Source: Clostridia bacterium (GTDB taxonomy: Bacteria > Bacillota > Clostridia > Oscillospirales > Acutalibacteraceae). Taken from it: a DNA stretch of 40,166 nt. Positions 1 to 7,950 of this stretch are shown here, one piece after another. The translations under genes and the position numbers were made by a program. Positions within the stretch are counted from its first letter, which is position 1; every line of letters begins with the position of its first letter. The notes below the pieces were generated by a model. It saw only the letters and a program-made list of their open reading frames with translations. It was not told the origin of the DNA and ran no database searches. Location of the stretch: NCBI GenBank assembly GCA_017410585.1, contig JAFQQM010000038.1, positions 1 through 40,166 on the forward strand, given 5' to 3'.

Positions 1-48
1 GGCTCCCCTTGTCAGGGGAGCTGTCGGCGACAGCCGACTGAGGGGTAG
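1..48. repeat. palindromic dispersed repeat (GGCTCCCC type)
   Basis: Two adjacent hairpins: CTCCCC/GGGGAG around TTGTCA at 3-20, then CTGTC/GACAG around GGC at 21-33, followed by a CCGACTGAGGGG tail. From memory this matches the interspersed palindromic repeats common in Ruminococcaceae-type genomes. The unit may begin before the window. Its function is unknown. Confidence 0.6.
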
Positions 49-93
49 TCTTTCATGTTCTCTCCCTCCGTCTTTTTGCTTCGCACAAATCCA

Positions 94-113
94 CCTCCCT
101 CGTCAGAGGGAGG
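94..113. repeat. short palindrome related to the left-edge repeat
   Basis: CCTCCCT-CGTCAG-AGGGAGG is a perfect 7-bp inverted repeat with a loop like the TTGTCA loop of the repeat at 1-48. It is probably a partial or variant copy of that element. The sequence between the copies and up to 183 holds nothing else I can recognise. Confidence 0.5.
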
Positions 114-183
114 CATAACATAAAACACTTTCTGCGTCTGCCTTTGATCTCTACGATTTCTGTTCATCGCTAAAGCTCTTTTG

Positions 184-209
184 AACCACGCGACTATCGC
201 GTGGTTTTT
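184..209. terminator. rho-independent hairpin
   Basis: A perfect 9-bp stem, AACCACGCG/CGCGTGGTT, with loop ACTAT is followed on the plus strand by a T run. It abuts the azlD stop codon (208-210), so it is also the likely 3' end of the azlCD transcript, although the T tract is better on the plus strand. Confidence 0.65.
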
Positions 210-525
210 ATTTCAAAATAAAGTTGGTGACAAACACCGCCGCACAAGCGACGCAAGCAACGATCGTCAGGTTTTCGGTGAGGAAGGACACGCCGAGAGC
301 GGCGATCAGCGCCGCCACGCCGCCCCAACTCCACGCGCCGTCGCCGCCATAGAAAATGGCCGGAACGGTCATCGCCGCGAGGCAGGCATACGGGACGTAA
401 TGTAAAAACGAGCGGATAAAGCGGCTTTTGATCTTCTTGCGGAAGACGGTCAGCGGGATCATACGGATAAGATAGGTGACCGCCGCCATCACCGCGATGT
501 AAAGAAGATAAACTTGCCAACTCAT
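208..525 (-). CDS. azlD: AzlD family branched-chain amino acid export subunit
   Basis: A 105-residue, almost entirely hydrophobic protein of the usual AzlD size, with about four membrane segments and the family-like start YLLYIAVMAAVTYLIRMIPL. AzlD is the small partner of AzlC; together they export branched-chain amino acids (shown for the B. subtilis AzlCD family). Its ATG overlaps the azlC stop as ATGA, with an AGGAGGGGAGG ribosome binding site inside the azlC end, so the two are translationally coupled. The identity comes from length, hydropathy pattern and the neighbouring azlC; the exported substrate is inferred from the family. Confidence 0.88.
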   Translation of the reverse strand: MSWQVYLLYIAVMAAVTYLIRMIPLTVFRKKIKSRFIRSFLHYVPYACLAAMTVPAIFYGGDGAWSWGGVAALIAALGVSFLTENLTIVACVACAAVFVTNFILK

Positions 526-1253
526 TGTTCCTCCCCTCCTTCCTCACTTTTCGGGAAGCAGAACGCGCCGATGGCGGCCGCCAATACGGTGGAGAGGATG
601 ATCGAAAAACCGCTTGAAATCGAGGGAATTCCGAAAAGAGGGGGTAGGTATTTGCAAACACAGGAGAACAACAGCGCCAACGCGACCACCACCAAGACGG
701 GGCGGCTTCGACGGGCAACCGGCACCACGATAGCGATAAACATCCCATACAGTGCCACACCGAGGGCGATCTGCAATGAGGTAGGCAGTAGACCGCAGGC
801 CAGCGCACCGACGGCGGTGCCGGCGGTCCAGCCGAGGATGGGTAACAGTTGCAAGCCCACCATATAGCGGAAAGAAAGGTCGCCGGTCTGCGTCATAGCG
901 ACCGCGAAGACTTCGTCGGTATTGGCAAAGGCGATGACCAAGCGTTGCCAACCCTTGATGGAAGGCGAAAGTTTTTGGGTCAGCGACAGACTCATCAGCG
1001 CATAGCGCAGGTTGATGATCAGTTGGGTAAGGATCAGTTCCAACACCACGGCCAGCGCCAATCCGCTCGCCGCCGAGATGACCTCCAAACCGGCATACTG
1101 ACCGGCACTGGTGACGTTCGTGAGGCTCATCAGCACCGCCAGCCACGGCGGAACGCCGTTTTGGAAGGTCAGCACACCGAAACCGAAACTGACCGCAAAA
1201 TAGCCGATCGCGATAGGGATACCGTCGCGCAGGCCTTTTTTGAAATCGAACAT
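522..1253 (-). CDS. azlC: AzlC family branched-chain amino acid export permease
   Basis: A 243-residue multi-pass membrane protein. The N-terminus FKKGLRDGIPIAIGYFAVSFGFG and the internal TSAGQYAGL segment are typical of AzlC, the large subunit of the AzlCD exporter. The frame stays open upstream to 1367, but the start is placed at the ATG of MFDFKKG, 7 nt behind an AAGAAGGG site and matching the family N-terminus. No clear -35/-10 pair is visible; a CTTTTG-CCGA-CAAAAG inverted repeat lies about 45 bp upstream. Followed directly by azlD. Confidence 0.9.
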   Translation of the reverse strand: MFDFKKGLRDGIPIAIGYFAVSFGFGVLTFQNGVPPWLAVLMSLTNVTSAGQYAGLEVISAASGLALAVVLELILTQLIINLRYALMSLSLTQKLSPSIKGWQRLVIAFANTDEVFAVAMTQTGDLSFRYMVGLQLLPILGWTAGTAVGALACGLLPTSLQIALGVALYGMFIAIVVPVARRSRPVLVVVALALLFSCVCKYLPPLFGIPSISSGFSIILSTVLAAAIGAFCFPKSEEGGEEQ

Positions 1254-1296
1254 AGGGACCCTTCTTCTTTGCAAAGTGTACCTTACTATATTAGAC

Positions 1297-1312
1297 CTTT
1301 TGCCGACAAAAG
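1297..1312. promoter_or_regulatory. inverted repeat in the azlC / DUF11-gene divergent region
   Basis: CTTTTG-CCGA-CAAAAG has perfect 6-bp arms and lies between the divergent genes at 1253 and 1414. The core CCGACAAA recurs in the intergenic regions at 31614-31627 and 35182-35197. A regulator site is possible but unproven. A second palindrome, GCGAA-T-TTCGC, lies at 1336-1346. Confidence 0.35.
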
Positions 1313-1413
1313 TAAAGAGTTTTCTAACGAAATACGCGAATTTCGCATAGTTTATAGTGAAGGGCAACCGGACAGCCCCTCTGCCCTATCTCATAGCGAA
1401 AGGAGCAAAACCA

Positions 1414-2253
1414 ATGGCACAGTTTACCAACCAAGCCACGCTGACCTACTCCGGTGGAACGGTCACCTCCAACGTGGTAGTCGGTGAGATCACCGAAGTG
1501 CTCTCGGTCAATAAAACGGCACTCTCGGACAGTTATACGGTTGGCGGGACGGTCACCTACGTGGTCAATCTGATCAATGACGGTGAGACCACGCTGACCG
1601 GTTTGACGCTGACCGATGATCTCGGTGAGTATGCCTTCGGTGCCGAGACGCGTGTCCCGCTCACCTACGTGGACGGCGCGGTGCAGGTATACGCCGATGG
1701 GGTCTTACAGCCGACACCGGCCGTGACAGCCGGCTCGCCGCTGATCATCAGCGGCATCAGCGTACCGGCTAACGGCAACGCCACCGTCCTGTATCAAGCG
1801 ACAGCCAATGCCTTCGCACCGCCGGAAGGCAGCATTGTCAATGAAGTAACGGTCAGCGGCGGTATCTCCCCCATTACCGCTCAAGCGACCGTGACCGCTG
1901 ACGCCGAACCGCGGCTGTCGATCACCAAGTCGCTGTCGCCGGTACCGGTAGCGGAAAACGGGCAACTGACCTATACCTTCCTCATTCAAAACAGCGGTAC
2001 GGCCGCCGGAGCGACCGACGGCATCGTGCTGACCGACGTGTTCGACCCGATCCTATCGGATATTACGGTCACCTACGACGGCACCGCGTGGACCGAAGCG
2101 GTCAATTACACCTACGACGAGGCAAGCGGTACCTTTACCACGCAACAGGGACAGATCCAAGTGCCGGCGGCAACCTACACGCAAGATCCGGCCACCGGTA
2201 TCTGGACGGTCACACCCGGTAGCGTCACGCTGGTCGTCACCGGTACGGTATGA
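1414..2253 (+). CDS. DUF11 repeat-domain protein without signal peptide
   Basis: A 279-residue protein of two beta-sandwich DUF11-type repeats, roughly residues 30-130 and 165-275. Each has the VxKxxxxxxxxxGxxxTYxxxxxNxG pattern ([20 protein letters not shown] and [20 protein letters not shown]). The start at [15 protein letters not shown] is chosen because GAAAGGAG lies 8 nt upstream; the frame extends back to 1357 without a site. DUF11 domains usually occur in secreted wall proteins, but no signal peptide, transmembrane helix or sorting motif is visible here. Very Thr/Val-rich, no Cys. Monocistronic, ending in a strong terminator. Function unknown. Confidence 0.8.
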   Translation: MAQFTNQATLTYSGGTVTSNVVVGEITEVLSVNKTALSDSYTVGGTVTYVVNLINDGETTLTGLTLTDDLGEYAFGAETRVPLTYVDGAVQVYADGVLQPTPAVTAGSPLIISGISVPANGNATVLYQATANAFAPPEGSIVNEVTVSGGISPITAQATVTADAEPRLSITKSLSPVPVAENGQLTYTFLIQNSGTAAGATDGIVLTDVFDPILSDITVTYDGTAWTEAVNYTYDEASGTFTTQQGQIQVPAATYTQDPATGIWTVTPGSVTLVVTGTV

Positions 2254-2257
2254 CCCC

Positions 2258-2293
2258 CGAAAAGAGAGGCTTTTCGCCTCTCTTTTCGTTTTT
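2258..2293 (+). terminator. rho-independent terminator after the DUF11 gene
   Basis: A perfect 13-bp stem (arms 2258-2270 and 2276-2288, CGAAAAGAGAGGC and complement), loop TTTTC, then TTTTT. It begins 5 nt after the stop codon. Confidence 0.92.
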
Positions 2294-2303
2294 GGCACAG
2301 GGG

Positions 2304-2332
2304 TTGATTTTCGGAAACGGGTGTGGTATACT
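2304..2332 (+). promoter_or_regulatory. asnA promoter
   Basis: TTGATT (2304-2309), 17-bp spacer, TATACT (2327-2332), preceded by an extended -10 TGTGG. It lies 34 nt before the asnA ATG. No T-box or riboswitch fits in the short leader. Confidence 0.8.
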
Positions 2333-2365
2333 ATGGGAGTATTTTATTTTAAAGAAGGTATTTCC

Positions 2366-3367
2366 ATGCTGACCATTCCTGAGGGATACCGTTCACTTCT
2401 GGACGTGCGACAAACACAGATCGCCATCAAGAAGGTCAAGGATTTCTTTGAACGGGATCTTGCTATTCAACTGAATCTCACCCGTGTTTCGGCTCCGTTG
2501 TTTGTCAGCCGCTCTTCCGGTTTAAACGACACGTTAAACGGGATCGAACGGCCGGTTGCCTTTGATATCAAGGGCTTTGAAGACACCTATGAGGTGGTGC
2601 AGTCGCTGGCCAAGTGGAAGCGCGATGCACTGGGGCGGTACGGCTTTAAGCCGGGCGAGGGTCTGTATACCGATATGAGCGCCATCCGCCGTGACGAAGA
2701 CACCGACAACATCCATTCCATCTACGTGGATCAGTGGGACTGGGAGAAGATCATCCTCAAGGAAGAGCGGACCGAAAAAAAACTCAAGGAAACGGTCAAA
2801 TGCGTGTATGCGGCGCTCAAGCATACCGAAAACTACGTGGCCGACGAGTACGATTTTATCGAGAAGTTGTTGCCGGAGAAGATCACCTTTATCACTTCGC
2901 AGGAACTGGAAGACAAGTATCCCGATCTGACGCCGAAACAGCGGGAATACGAAGCGGCCAAAGAATTCGGCGCCTATTTTCTGATGCAGATCGGCGGTGT
3001 GCTGAGATCCGGCAACATCCATGACGGACGCGCCCCCGACTACGATGACTGGACTTTAAACGGCGATCTGATGGTGTATTATCCCGTGCTGGATATTGCA
3101 CTGGAGTTGTCGTCGATGGGCATCCGCGTAGACGAGGAACGCCTGATGACCCAGTTGATCATCCGCGGTGCGGAAGAGCGCAAGGAACTGGATTTCCAAA
3201 AGCGGTTGCTGGAAGGAAAACTCCCCTACACGATGGGCGGCGGTATCGGGCAGTCGCGTATGTGTATGTTCTTCCTGCACAAAGCACACATCGGCGAGGT
3301 GCAATCGGCGGTGTGGCCGGAAGAGGTCAAGGCGGCTTGCGCAGAGGCCGGCATTCATCTGTTATGA
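2366..3367 (+). CDS. asnA: aspartate--ammonia ligase
   Basis: A 333-residue protein, the family's usual size (about 330). AsnA makes asparagine from aspartate, ammonia and ATP through an aspartyl-AMP intermediate and is structurally related to class II aminoacyl-tRNA synthetases. Family stretches seen: [16 protein letters not shown] near the N-terminus, [15 protein letters not shown], and the C-terminal [14 protein letters not shown], which corresponds to the class II motif 3 region. The start is the ATG of [12 protein letters not shown], 7 nt after AAAGAAGG; an upstream in-frame ATG lies within the promoter. Own promoter and terminator, so monocistronic. Confidence 0.97.
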   Translation: MLTIPEGYRSLLDVRQTQIAIKKVKDFFERDLAIQLNLTRVSAPLFVSRSSGLNDTLNGIERPVAFDIKGFEDTYEVVQSLAKWKRDALGRYGFKPGEGLYTDMSAIRRDEDTDNIHSIYVDQWDWEKIILKEERTEKKLKETVKCVYAALKHTENYVADEYDFIEKLLPEKITFITSQELEDKYPDLTPKQREYEAAKEFGAYFLMQIGGVLRSGNIHDGRAPDYDDWTLNGDLMVYYPVLDIALELSSMGIRVDEERLMTQLIIRGAEERKELDFQKRLLEGKLPYTMGGGIGQSRMCMFFLHKAHIGEVQSAVWPEEVKAACAEAGIHLL

Positions 3368-3372
3368 CAAGC

Positions 3373-3401
3373 ATCCCCGCAGGATCTCCTGCGGGGATTT
3401 T
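3373..3401 (+). terminator. rho-independent terminator after asnA
   Basis: Inverted repeat ATCCCCGCAGG/CCTGCGGGGAT (about 11 bp) with a small ATCT loop, followed by TTTT. Confidence 0.88.
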
Positions 3402-3408
3402 CCGTTAT

Positions 3409-3437
3409 TTGACAAAAGCGGGAAATTGTGGTATATT
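3409..3437 (+). promoter_or_regulatory. promoter of the acyltransferase-SDR operon
   Basis: Consensus TTGACA (3409-3414), 17-bp spacer, TATATT (3432-3437) with the extended -10 TGTGG. The predicted transcription start near 3444 would leave a leader of only about 14 nt, barely enough for the ribosome binding site. Confidence 0.88.
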
Positions 3438-3457
3438 AACAAGAAGGGGGTATGAAT

Positions 3458-4585
3458 ATGCAAGCAACCGAAAACAGCGTATTAACTGCCAAACAGCACG
3501 ATTACTGGATAGATAACATCAAGGGAATTTTGATGATCACCGTCGTGGTGGGACATCTGTTGGCACAACCCAGCGCCTTATTTCCTTCTTATCGTTTTTT
3601 ATACGATCTGATCAACACCTTTCATATGGGCACCTTTATGATTCTGACCGGCTACCTCTCCAAGCGGCGGGTAGATCAGCAGGATTATCTATCGGTCGTC
3701 AATAAGAACGTGGTTCCGTTTATCACCTCACAAATTTTGCTTTACTGCTTCGTTTCTGTCTGGCACAGCGGATTCAGCGCGGCCAACGCCACCTATTTCG
3801 ACAGTCGGACGTTTTCCTTCTTTATCCCGATCTATCAGCTTTGGTATTTATTTGCCATCATTCTCTACGTTCCGATTACCGCCGCATTAAAGCCGCAACG
3901 GCACCCGTTGCTGTTTCTGGGCGGAGCTTTGCTGTTGAGTCTGGCCTGCGGATACTTCAAGCAAGTGACCATCTTCAGTCTGACCAAGATTGCCAGTTAT
4001 TATATCTTCTTCTTGCTCGGTTATTTCTTGCCGAAAAACTGGTTGCAATACATCCGCAATAAGTGGTGGGTCTGTATTCCGGCGGTACTGGTCTGGGTTG
4101 GGTACATCTTCTTTATCTCTCATGAAGAATGGTGTGTGTCCTTCCCGAAAATGTTCGGTCTATCACAATCGTATGCGGCAGTCGGACCAATGGCATTCGG
4201 CGTGCCGGCCGTGGTGGGACGCGGCTTGTTCTTACTGGGCGTGCCAATCATCGCCTTGGCATTTTATGCACTCTGTCCCCGCAAAAAATCCATCTTCACC
4301 AAATTGGGGCAGAACAGTATGTATATCTACGTACTTCACGCTTTATTTATCGTAGCGATCCGTTGCATTAATCAAAAAACGCAGTTCTGTGCCGATTTGA
4401 ATACCTGGTGGTTGAAACTGGCCTATATCCTTGGCGGCGTCGCTATCGCGTTCCTGCTTTCGACGGATTGGATCAAGAAATTGTTCAAGCCTATTCTGGA
4501 ACCGAATTTCGATATTACCAATTTAATCGGTTCTCTGTATGAAAAATATCTTGCAAAGAAAAACCAAGGAGGCACCAATGGCTAA
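3458..4585 (+). CDS. acyltransferase family 3 membrane protein (fucose 4-O-acetylase-like)
   Basis: A 375-residue integral membrane protein with about ten hydrophobic segments. The N-terminal YWIDNIKGILMITVVVGHL carries the D...KG...GH signature of acyltransferase-3 / NolL-like enzymes, which transfer acetyl or similar groups to extracytoplasmic sugars. Two ATGs compete: 3452 lies only 1 nt from the AAGAAGGGGG site, whereas 3458 has 7 nt, so 3458 is preferred. The gene is visibly more AT-rich than its neighbours, a possible sign of acquisition. Its last 8 bases overlap the SDR gene, so the two are coupled. Acceptor sugar unknown. Confidence 0.85.
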   Translation: MQATENSVLTAKQHDYWIDNIKGILMITVVVGHLLAQPSALFPSYRFLYDLINTFHMGTFMILTGYLSKRRVDQQDYLSVVNKNVVPFITSQILLYCFVSVWHSGFSAANATYFDSRTFSFFIPIYQLWYLFAIILYVPITAALKPQRHPLLFLGGALLLSLACGYFKQVTIFSLTKIASYYIFFLLGYFLPKNWLQYIRNKWWVCIPAVLVWVGYIFFISHEEWCVSFPKMFGLSQSYAAVGPMAFGVPAVVGRGLFLLGVPIIALAFYALCPRKKSIFTKLGQNSMYIYVLHALFIVAIRCINQKTQFCADLNTWWLKLAYILGGVAIAFLLSTDWIKKLFKPILEPNFDITNLIGSLYEKYLAKKNQGGTNG

Positions 4586-5351
4586 GATCGCTTTGATTAC
4601 CGGCGCGAGTTCCGGTATGGGACGCGAATTTGCATTGCAGTTGGCGGGACGACCGGAGGTTGACGAGATCTGGGCATTGGCCCGCAATCAACAAAAACTG
4701 GATGAACTGGCGGCCGAGGTGCAAAAGCCGGTCCGCACCTTCTCGGTGGACGTATCGGACAGCGCACAGGTGGCGGTATTTTTCGAGACGGTGGCGGCGG
4801 AAAAGCCGGAGATCGTCTGGTGTATCAACAATGCCGGCTGGGGCAAATTCTGCCGCTGTGACGAGTTATCACCGGAAGAGTCGCTCTCGATGATCGCTAC
4901 CAACTGCGGCGGCGTAGTCAATATGGCGTTGCGGGCATTGCCGTATATGCCCAAGGGCGCACATATGGTCAATACCGGCTCGGCATCGGCATTCCAGCCG
5001 CTTCCCTACGTCGGTCTGTACGGTGCAACAAAAGCGTTTGTACGCAGTTATTCCCGTGCGATGAACAAAGAAGTCCGGCGGCAGGGCGTGACCGTTACTT
5101 GTATGTGTCCGTATTGGGTAGGGACAAATTTCTTTGACAACGTTCACGAACATCCCGGCAATGCCGTCGTCACCAAGTATGAGGTGATGTACAAGGCGGA
5201 GGACGTGATCAAGACCGCCATCCGCGATGCGGGACGCGGCAAGGATATGTCGGTTCACGGTTGGATCAACAAGTTCCAGCACGTTGCCGCCAAGTTGCTC
5301 CCGCAACGGCTGGTGATGTGGGTATTCCTCAAAAAGCAGGGACTGAAATAA
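4578..5351 (+). CDS. SDR family NAD(P)-dependent oxidoreductase
   Basis: A 257-residue classical short-chain dehydrogenase. Cofactor motif TGASSGMG (8-15), NNAG (84-87), catalytic Ser in VNTGSASAF (about 135-137) and YGATK giving Tyr148/Lys152. The catalytic set is complete, so an active oxidoreductase is expected; the substrate cannot be read from sequence. The start ATG lies 5 nt after AAGGAGG and overlaps the acyltransferase stop as ATGGCTAA. The context suggests joint work with the acyltransferase, perhaps on a lipid or envelope sugar, but that is inference. Ends at a bidirectional terminator. Confidence 0.93.
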   Translation: MAKIALITGASSGMGREFALQLAGRPEVDEIWALARNQQKLDELAAEVQKPVRTFSVDVSDSAQVAVFFETVAAEKPEIVWCINNAGWGKFCRCDELSPEESLSMIATNCGGVVNMALRALPYMPKGAHMVNTGSASAFQPLPYVGLYGATKAFVRSYSRAMNKEVRRQGVTVTCMCPYWVGTNFFDNVHEHPGNAVVTKYEVMYKAEDVIKTAIRDAGRGKDMSVHGWINKFQHVAAKLLPQRLVMWVFLKKQGLK

Positions 5352-5354
5352 CAA

Positions 5355-5389
5355 AAAAAGGAAGGCTTGCCAAGCAAGCCTTCCTTTTT
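5355..5389. terminator. bidirectional terminator between the SDR and Nudix genes
   Basis: A perfect 15-bp stem (arms 5355-5369 and 5375-5389, AAAAAGGAAGGCTTG and complement) with loop CCAAG and A/T tracts on both sides. It serves the plus-strand SDR operon and the minus-strand arg-Nudix operon; the Nudix stop codon (5388-5390) lies in its edge. Confidence 0.93.
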
Positions 5390-5867
5390 ATTTGCGGCAG
5401 ATAAAATGCTGTACGCCGTTATCCCAACCGTTAAGCAGTTGCGGGATATCGGTCGGGCAGACCGACAGCGACGGCAGGTCAGCCAGCGGCACCCAATGAA
5501 AGTTCACGTCAAACGCCTGTCCGTGCTTACGCACCAGCGAGGTGGTCGTCGGCTCGGTGCAGACGTCTTCCGGCAGGGTGACGGCGTAGTAGAAGCCCAA
5601 CTGGTGACAGGGGGTCAGATCCCACGGATAGAAGGTTTCTCCCACCCATTTGAGGTCGCCCACCGTCACCGGCGCGCCCAGTGCTTCACCCAGTTGACGG
5701 GCCAGCGCGACAGCGCCGGTCTCCCCCATTTCTACCAGACCGCCCGGCAAGGTATATTCCATCGCATTGCCGGATTTTTGTAATAAGATCTGACCGTCAC
5801 GGATACAGATACCGGCTACGCGGTAACAAAACGCTCCGTACGGATGATTAATAAAAACGTTACTCAT
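5388..5867 (-). CDS. Nudix hydrolase-like protein with altered Nudix box
   Basis: A 159-residue protein with a single Nudix fold. Nudix enzymes hydrolyse nucleoside diphosphates linked to other moieties, using Mg held by the GX5EX7REUXEEXGU box. Here the box starts well (Gly43, Glu49, Arg57) but continues RQLGEALG: the catalytic-base Glu is Gln58 and one metal-binding Glu is Ala62, leaving only Glu61. Activity may be altered or lost. It is the last gene of the arg operon, its ATG 1 nt after the argF stop, so it is co-transcribed. A role in arginine metabolism is not evident. Confidence 0.85.
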   Translation of the reverse strand: MSNVFINHPYGAFCYRVAGICIRDGQILLQKSGNAMEYTLPGGLVEMGETGAVALARQLGEALGAPVTVGDLKWVGETFYPWDLTPCHQLGFYYAVTLPEDVCTEPTTTSLVRKHGQAFDVNFHWVPLADLPSLSVCPTDIPQLLNGWDNGVQHFICRK

Positions 5868-5868
5868 C

Positions 5869-6780
5869 TTATTTCTGCATCAGCAGCACCATAACCGCCT
5901 TTTGCGCGTGCAAGCGGTTTTCAGCCTCGTCAAAGATCTCGTCAGCGTGCGCTTCCATCACGTCGGCGGTGATCTCCTCGCCGCGGTGAGCCGGCAGGCA
6001 ATGCATCACCATCGCCTTATCGGCGGCCACCTTCATCACGTCGGCATTGATCTGGTAGCCGGCAAAGATCTTTTGGCGCTCTTTCGCCTCTTCTTCCTGC
6101 CCCATCGACGCCCACACGTCGGTATACAGTGCATCGGCATCGGCGGCGGCCTCCAACACGTTGGAGGTACAGAGGAAGCGGCCGGTCTCATCCGCCCATT
6201 TTCGGATTTCTGCATCCGGCTGATAACCGTCCGGACAGGCGACCGACACCTTCATACCGGCTTTCAGGCAACCGACGATCAGCGAGTTGGCCATATTGTT
6301 GCCGTCACCGATAAAGCACAGTTTGCGGCCGTCCAAGTGGCCCTTATGCTCACGGATGGTCTGCAGGTCAGCCAGCACCTGACAGGGATGGCAATAGTCG
6401 GTCAGACCGTTGATGATCGGAATGGAACCGTACTTGGCAAGATCCTCTACTTCCTGCTGAGCGAAGGTGCGGATCATAATACCGTCCAGATAGCGGGAGA
6501 GGACGCGGGCGGTATCTTCCACCGGCTCACCGCGGCCGATCTGCAGGTCACGGTTGCTGAGGAACAGCGCCTGACCGCCCAGTTGGTACATACCCGTCTC
6601 AAACGAGACGCGGGTGCGGGTAGAGGATTTTTGGAAGATCATCCCGAGCGTCTGACCCGCCAGATGATGGTGGCGGATACCGTGTTTGTTTTCGTATTTC
6701 AGTTTATCGGCCAGATCGAGTGTCTCCATAATATCGGCGGTCGACCAGTCACCGAGTTTGAGCAGATGCTTTTGCGTCAT
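5869..6780 (-). CDS. argF: ornithine carbamoyltransferase
   Basis: A 303-residue cytosolic enzyme of standard length converting ornithine and carbamoyl phosphate to citrulline. Carbamoyl-phosphate loop STRTR (53-57), HPCQ (131-134) and the ornithine-side HCLP (260-263) are intact. The frame extends upstream to 6822, but the start is the ATG of MTQKHLLKLGDWS: it overlaps the argD stop as ATGA and has GAAAGGAGTG upstream. Its place at the end of an argCJBD cluster supports an anabolic enzyme rather than the catabolic arginine-deiminase pathway form. Confidence 0.97.
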   Translation of the reverse strand: MTQKHLLKLGDWSTADIMETLDLADKLKYENKHGIRHHHLAGQTLGMIFQKSSTRTRVSFETGMYQLGGQALFLSNRDLQIGRGEPVEDTARVLSRYLDGIMIRTFAQQEVEDLAKYGSIPIINGLTDYCHPCQVLADLQTIREHKGHLDGRKLCFIGDGNNMANSLIVGCLKAGMKVSVACPDGYQPDAEIRKWADETGRFLCTSNVLEAAADADALYTDVWASMGQEEEAKERQKIFAGYQINADVMKVAADKAMVMHCLPAHRGEEITADVMEAHADEIFDEAENRLHAQKAVMVLLMQK

Positions 6781-7940
6781 TTTGCCAGCACTCCTTTCAA
6801 AATTTCCAAGCCTTGTTTCCATTCATTCCAACCGATGTTCAGCGCCGGCAGCAGCCGGACCTTGTTCTTGGCGGTCAACACCAACAGACCCTGCTCCCGA
6901 CATTCTTTGACCACGTCGGCGGCGGTCTTTTTTGCCGGCAGGATACCGAGCATCAAGCCGCGTCCTGCCAGTTCGGCAACGCCATCCGCGCCGTCAAGCG
7001 TTTCGCGGAAATAAGCGGATTTCGCCTCGATCTCTGCAAACAGTTCGTCGGTCAGCCGATCGACGATGCTGTTGGCGGCCGCCGCGCAAACGGGGTTGCC
7101 GCCGAAGGTGGAGCCGTGCGTACCCGCCACCAGCGTGCCTTCTGCCTTTTCGCCGATCAGGATCGCACCAAACGGCAAGCCGCCTGCCAGTCCTTTGGCG
7201 GTACTCACCACGTCGGGAGTAATACCGTAGTGCTGGAAGGAATAGAGTTTTCCGGTACGGCCGTTGCCGGTCTGTACCTCGTCGATCATCAGCAGTTTAT
7301 CCTGCTCGGCGCAGGCGGCGGCCACCGCCTGCACGTACGCCGTTTCCAGCACGTTGATGCCACCCTCGCCCTGCACCGTTTCCATCAGGATGGCGCAGAC
7401 GTTTTCCGCAGAGAGTTTCTGCAACGTGTCCTCCAGATCGTTCGCCTCAGCGTACACGAATCCCTCCGGAAACGGACCGAAATGCGTGTGATAAACATCC
7501 TGTCCCGTTGCCGCCAACGTGGTGACCGTGCGGCCGTGGAAACTGTTTTTCAGCGTCACGATGACCGGCGCGGTGTTGCCGCGGTCGGCGGCGTACTTGC
7601 GGGCGATCTTGATGGCGCCTTCGTTAGCCTCGGCACCGGAATTGCAGAAAAAGACCTTTCGCATTCCCGTGCGGGTGCAAAGTTTTTCCGCCAACCGCGC
7701 ACACGGTTCGCTGTAAAACAGGTTGGACGTGTGTTGCACTTTTCCCGCCTGCTCGGTCACCGCCTGCAACCAAGCGGCATCCGCCACACCGAAGGTGTTG
7801 GTGGCAATGCCGGTGGCGAAGTCGATATAATCTTGGCCGTTTTCATCGGTGACGATCGAACCGTGACCCGATACCAGCGTCAGCGGAAAACGGTTATAGG
7901 TATGTTCGATATACGCATTGTCGCGTTCTACTGTGTTCAT
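6777..7940 (-). CDS. argD: acetylornithine aminotransferase
   Basis: A 387-residue class III PLP-dependent aminotransferase converting N-acetylglutamate semialdehyde to N-acetylornithine with glutamate as amino donor. The PLP lysine is Lys249 in STAKGLAGGLPFGA; Asp220 in LLMIDEVQTGNGRTG contacts the pyridine nitrogen; SGAEANEGAIK (101-111) binds the phosphate. The start at MNTVERDN is 10 nt after the argB stop; the longer frame lacks a site. It may also serve lysine synthesis, as ArgD does in some bacteria, but only the arginine context is visible. Confidence 0.97.
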   Translation of the reverse strand: MNTVERDNAYIEHTYNRFPLTLVSGHGSIVTDENGQDYIDFATGIATNTFGVADAAWLQAVTEQAGKVQHTSNLFYSEPCARLAEKLCTRTGMRKVFFCNSGAEANEGAIKIARKYAADRGNTAPVIVTLKNSFHGRTVTTLAATGQDVYHTHFGPFPEGFVYAEANDLEDTLQKLSAENVCAILMETVQGEGGINVLETAYVQAVAAACAEQDKLLMIDEVQTGNGRTGKLYSFQHYGITPDVVSTAKGLAGGLPFGAILIGEKAEGTLVAGTHGSTFGGNPVCAAAANSIVDRLTDELFAEIEAKSAYFRETLDGADGVAELAGRGLMLGILPAKKTAADVVKECREQGLLVLTAKNKVRLLPALNIGWNEWKQGLEILKGVLAK

Positions 7941-7950
7941 AGTTTTTCCC

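Noticed and set aside
2254..2365. Possible T-box or riboswitch before asnA
   Set aside because: The stretch is fully used by the previous terminator, a clear promoter and a 30-nt leader; no room for a structured leader.
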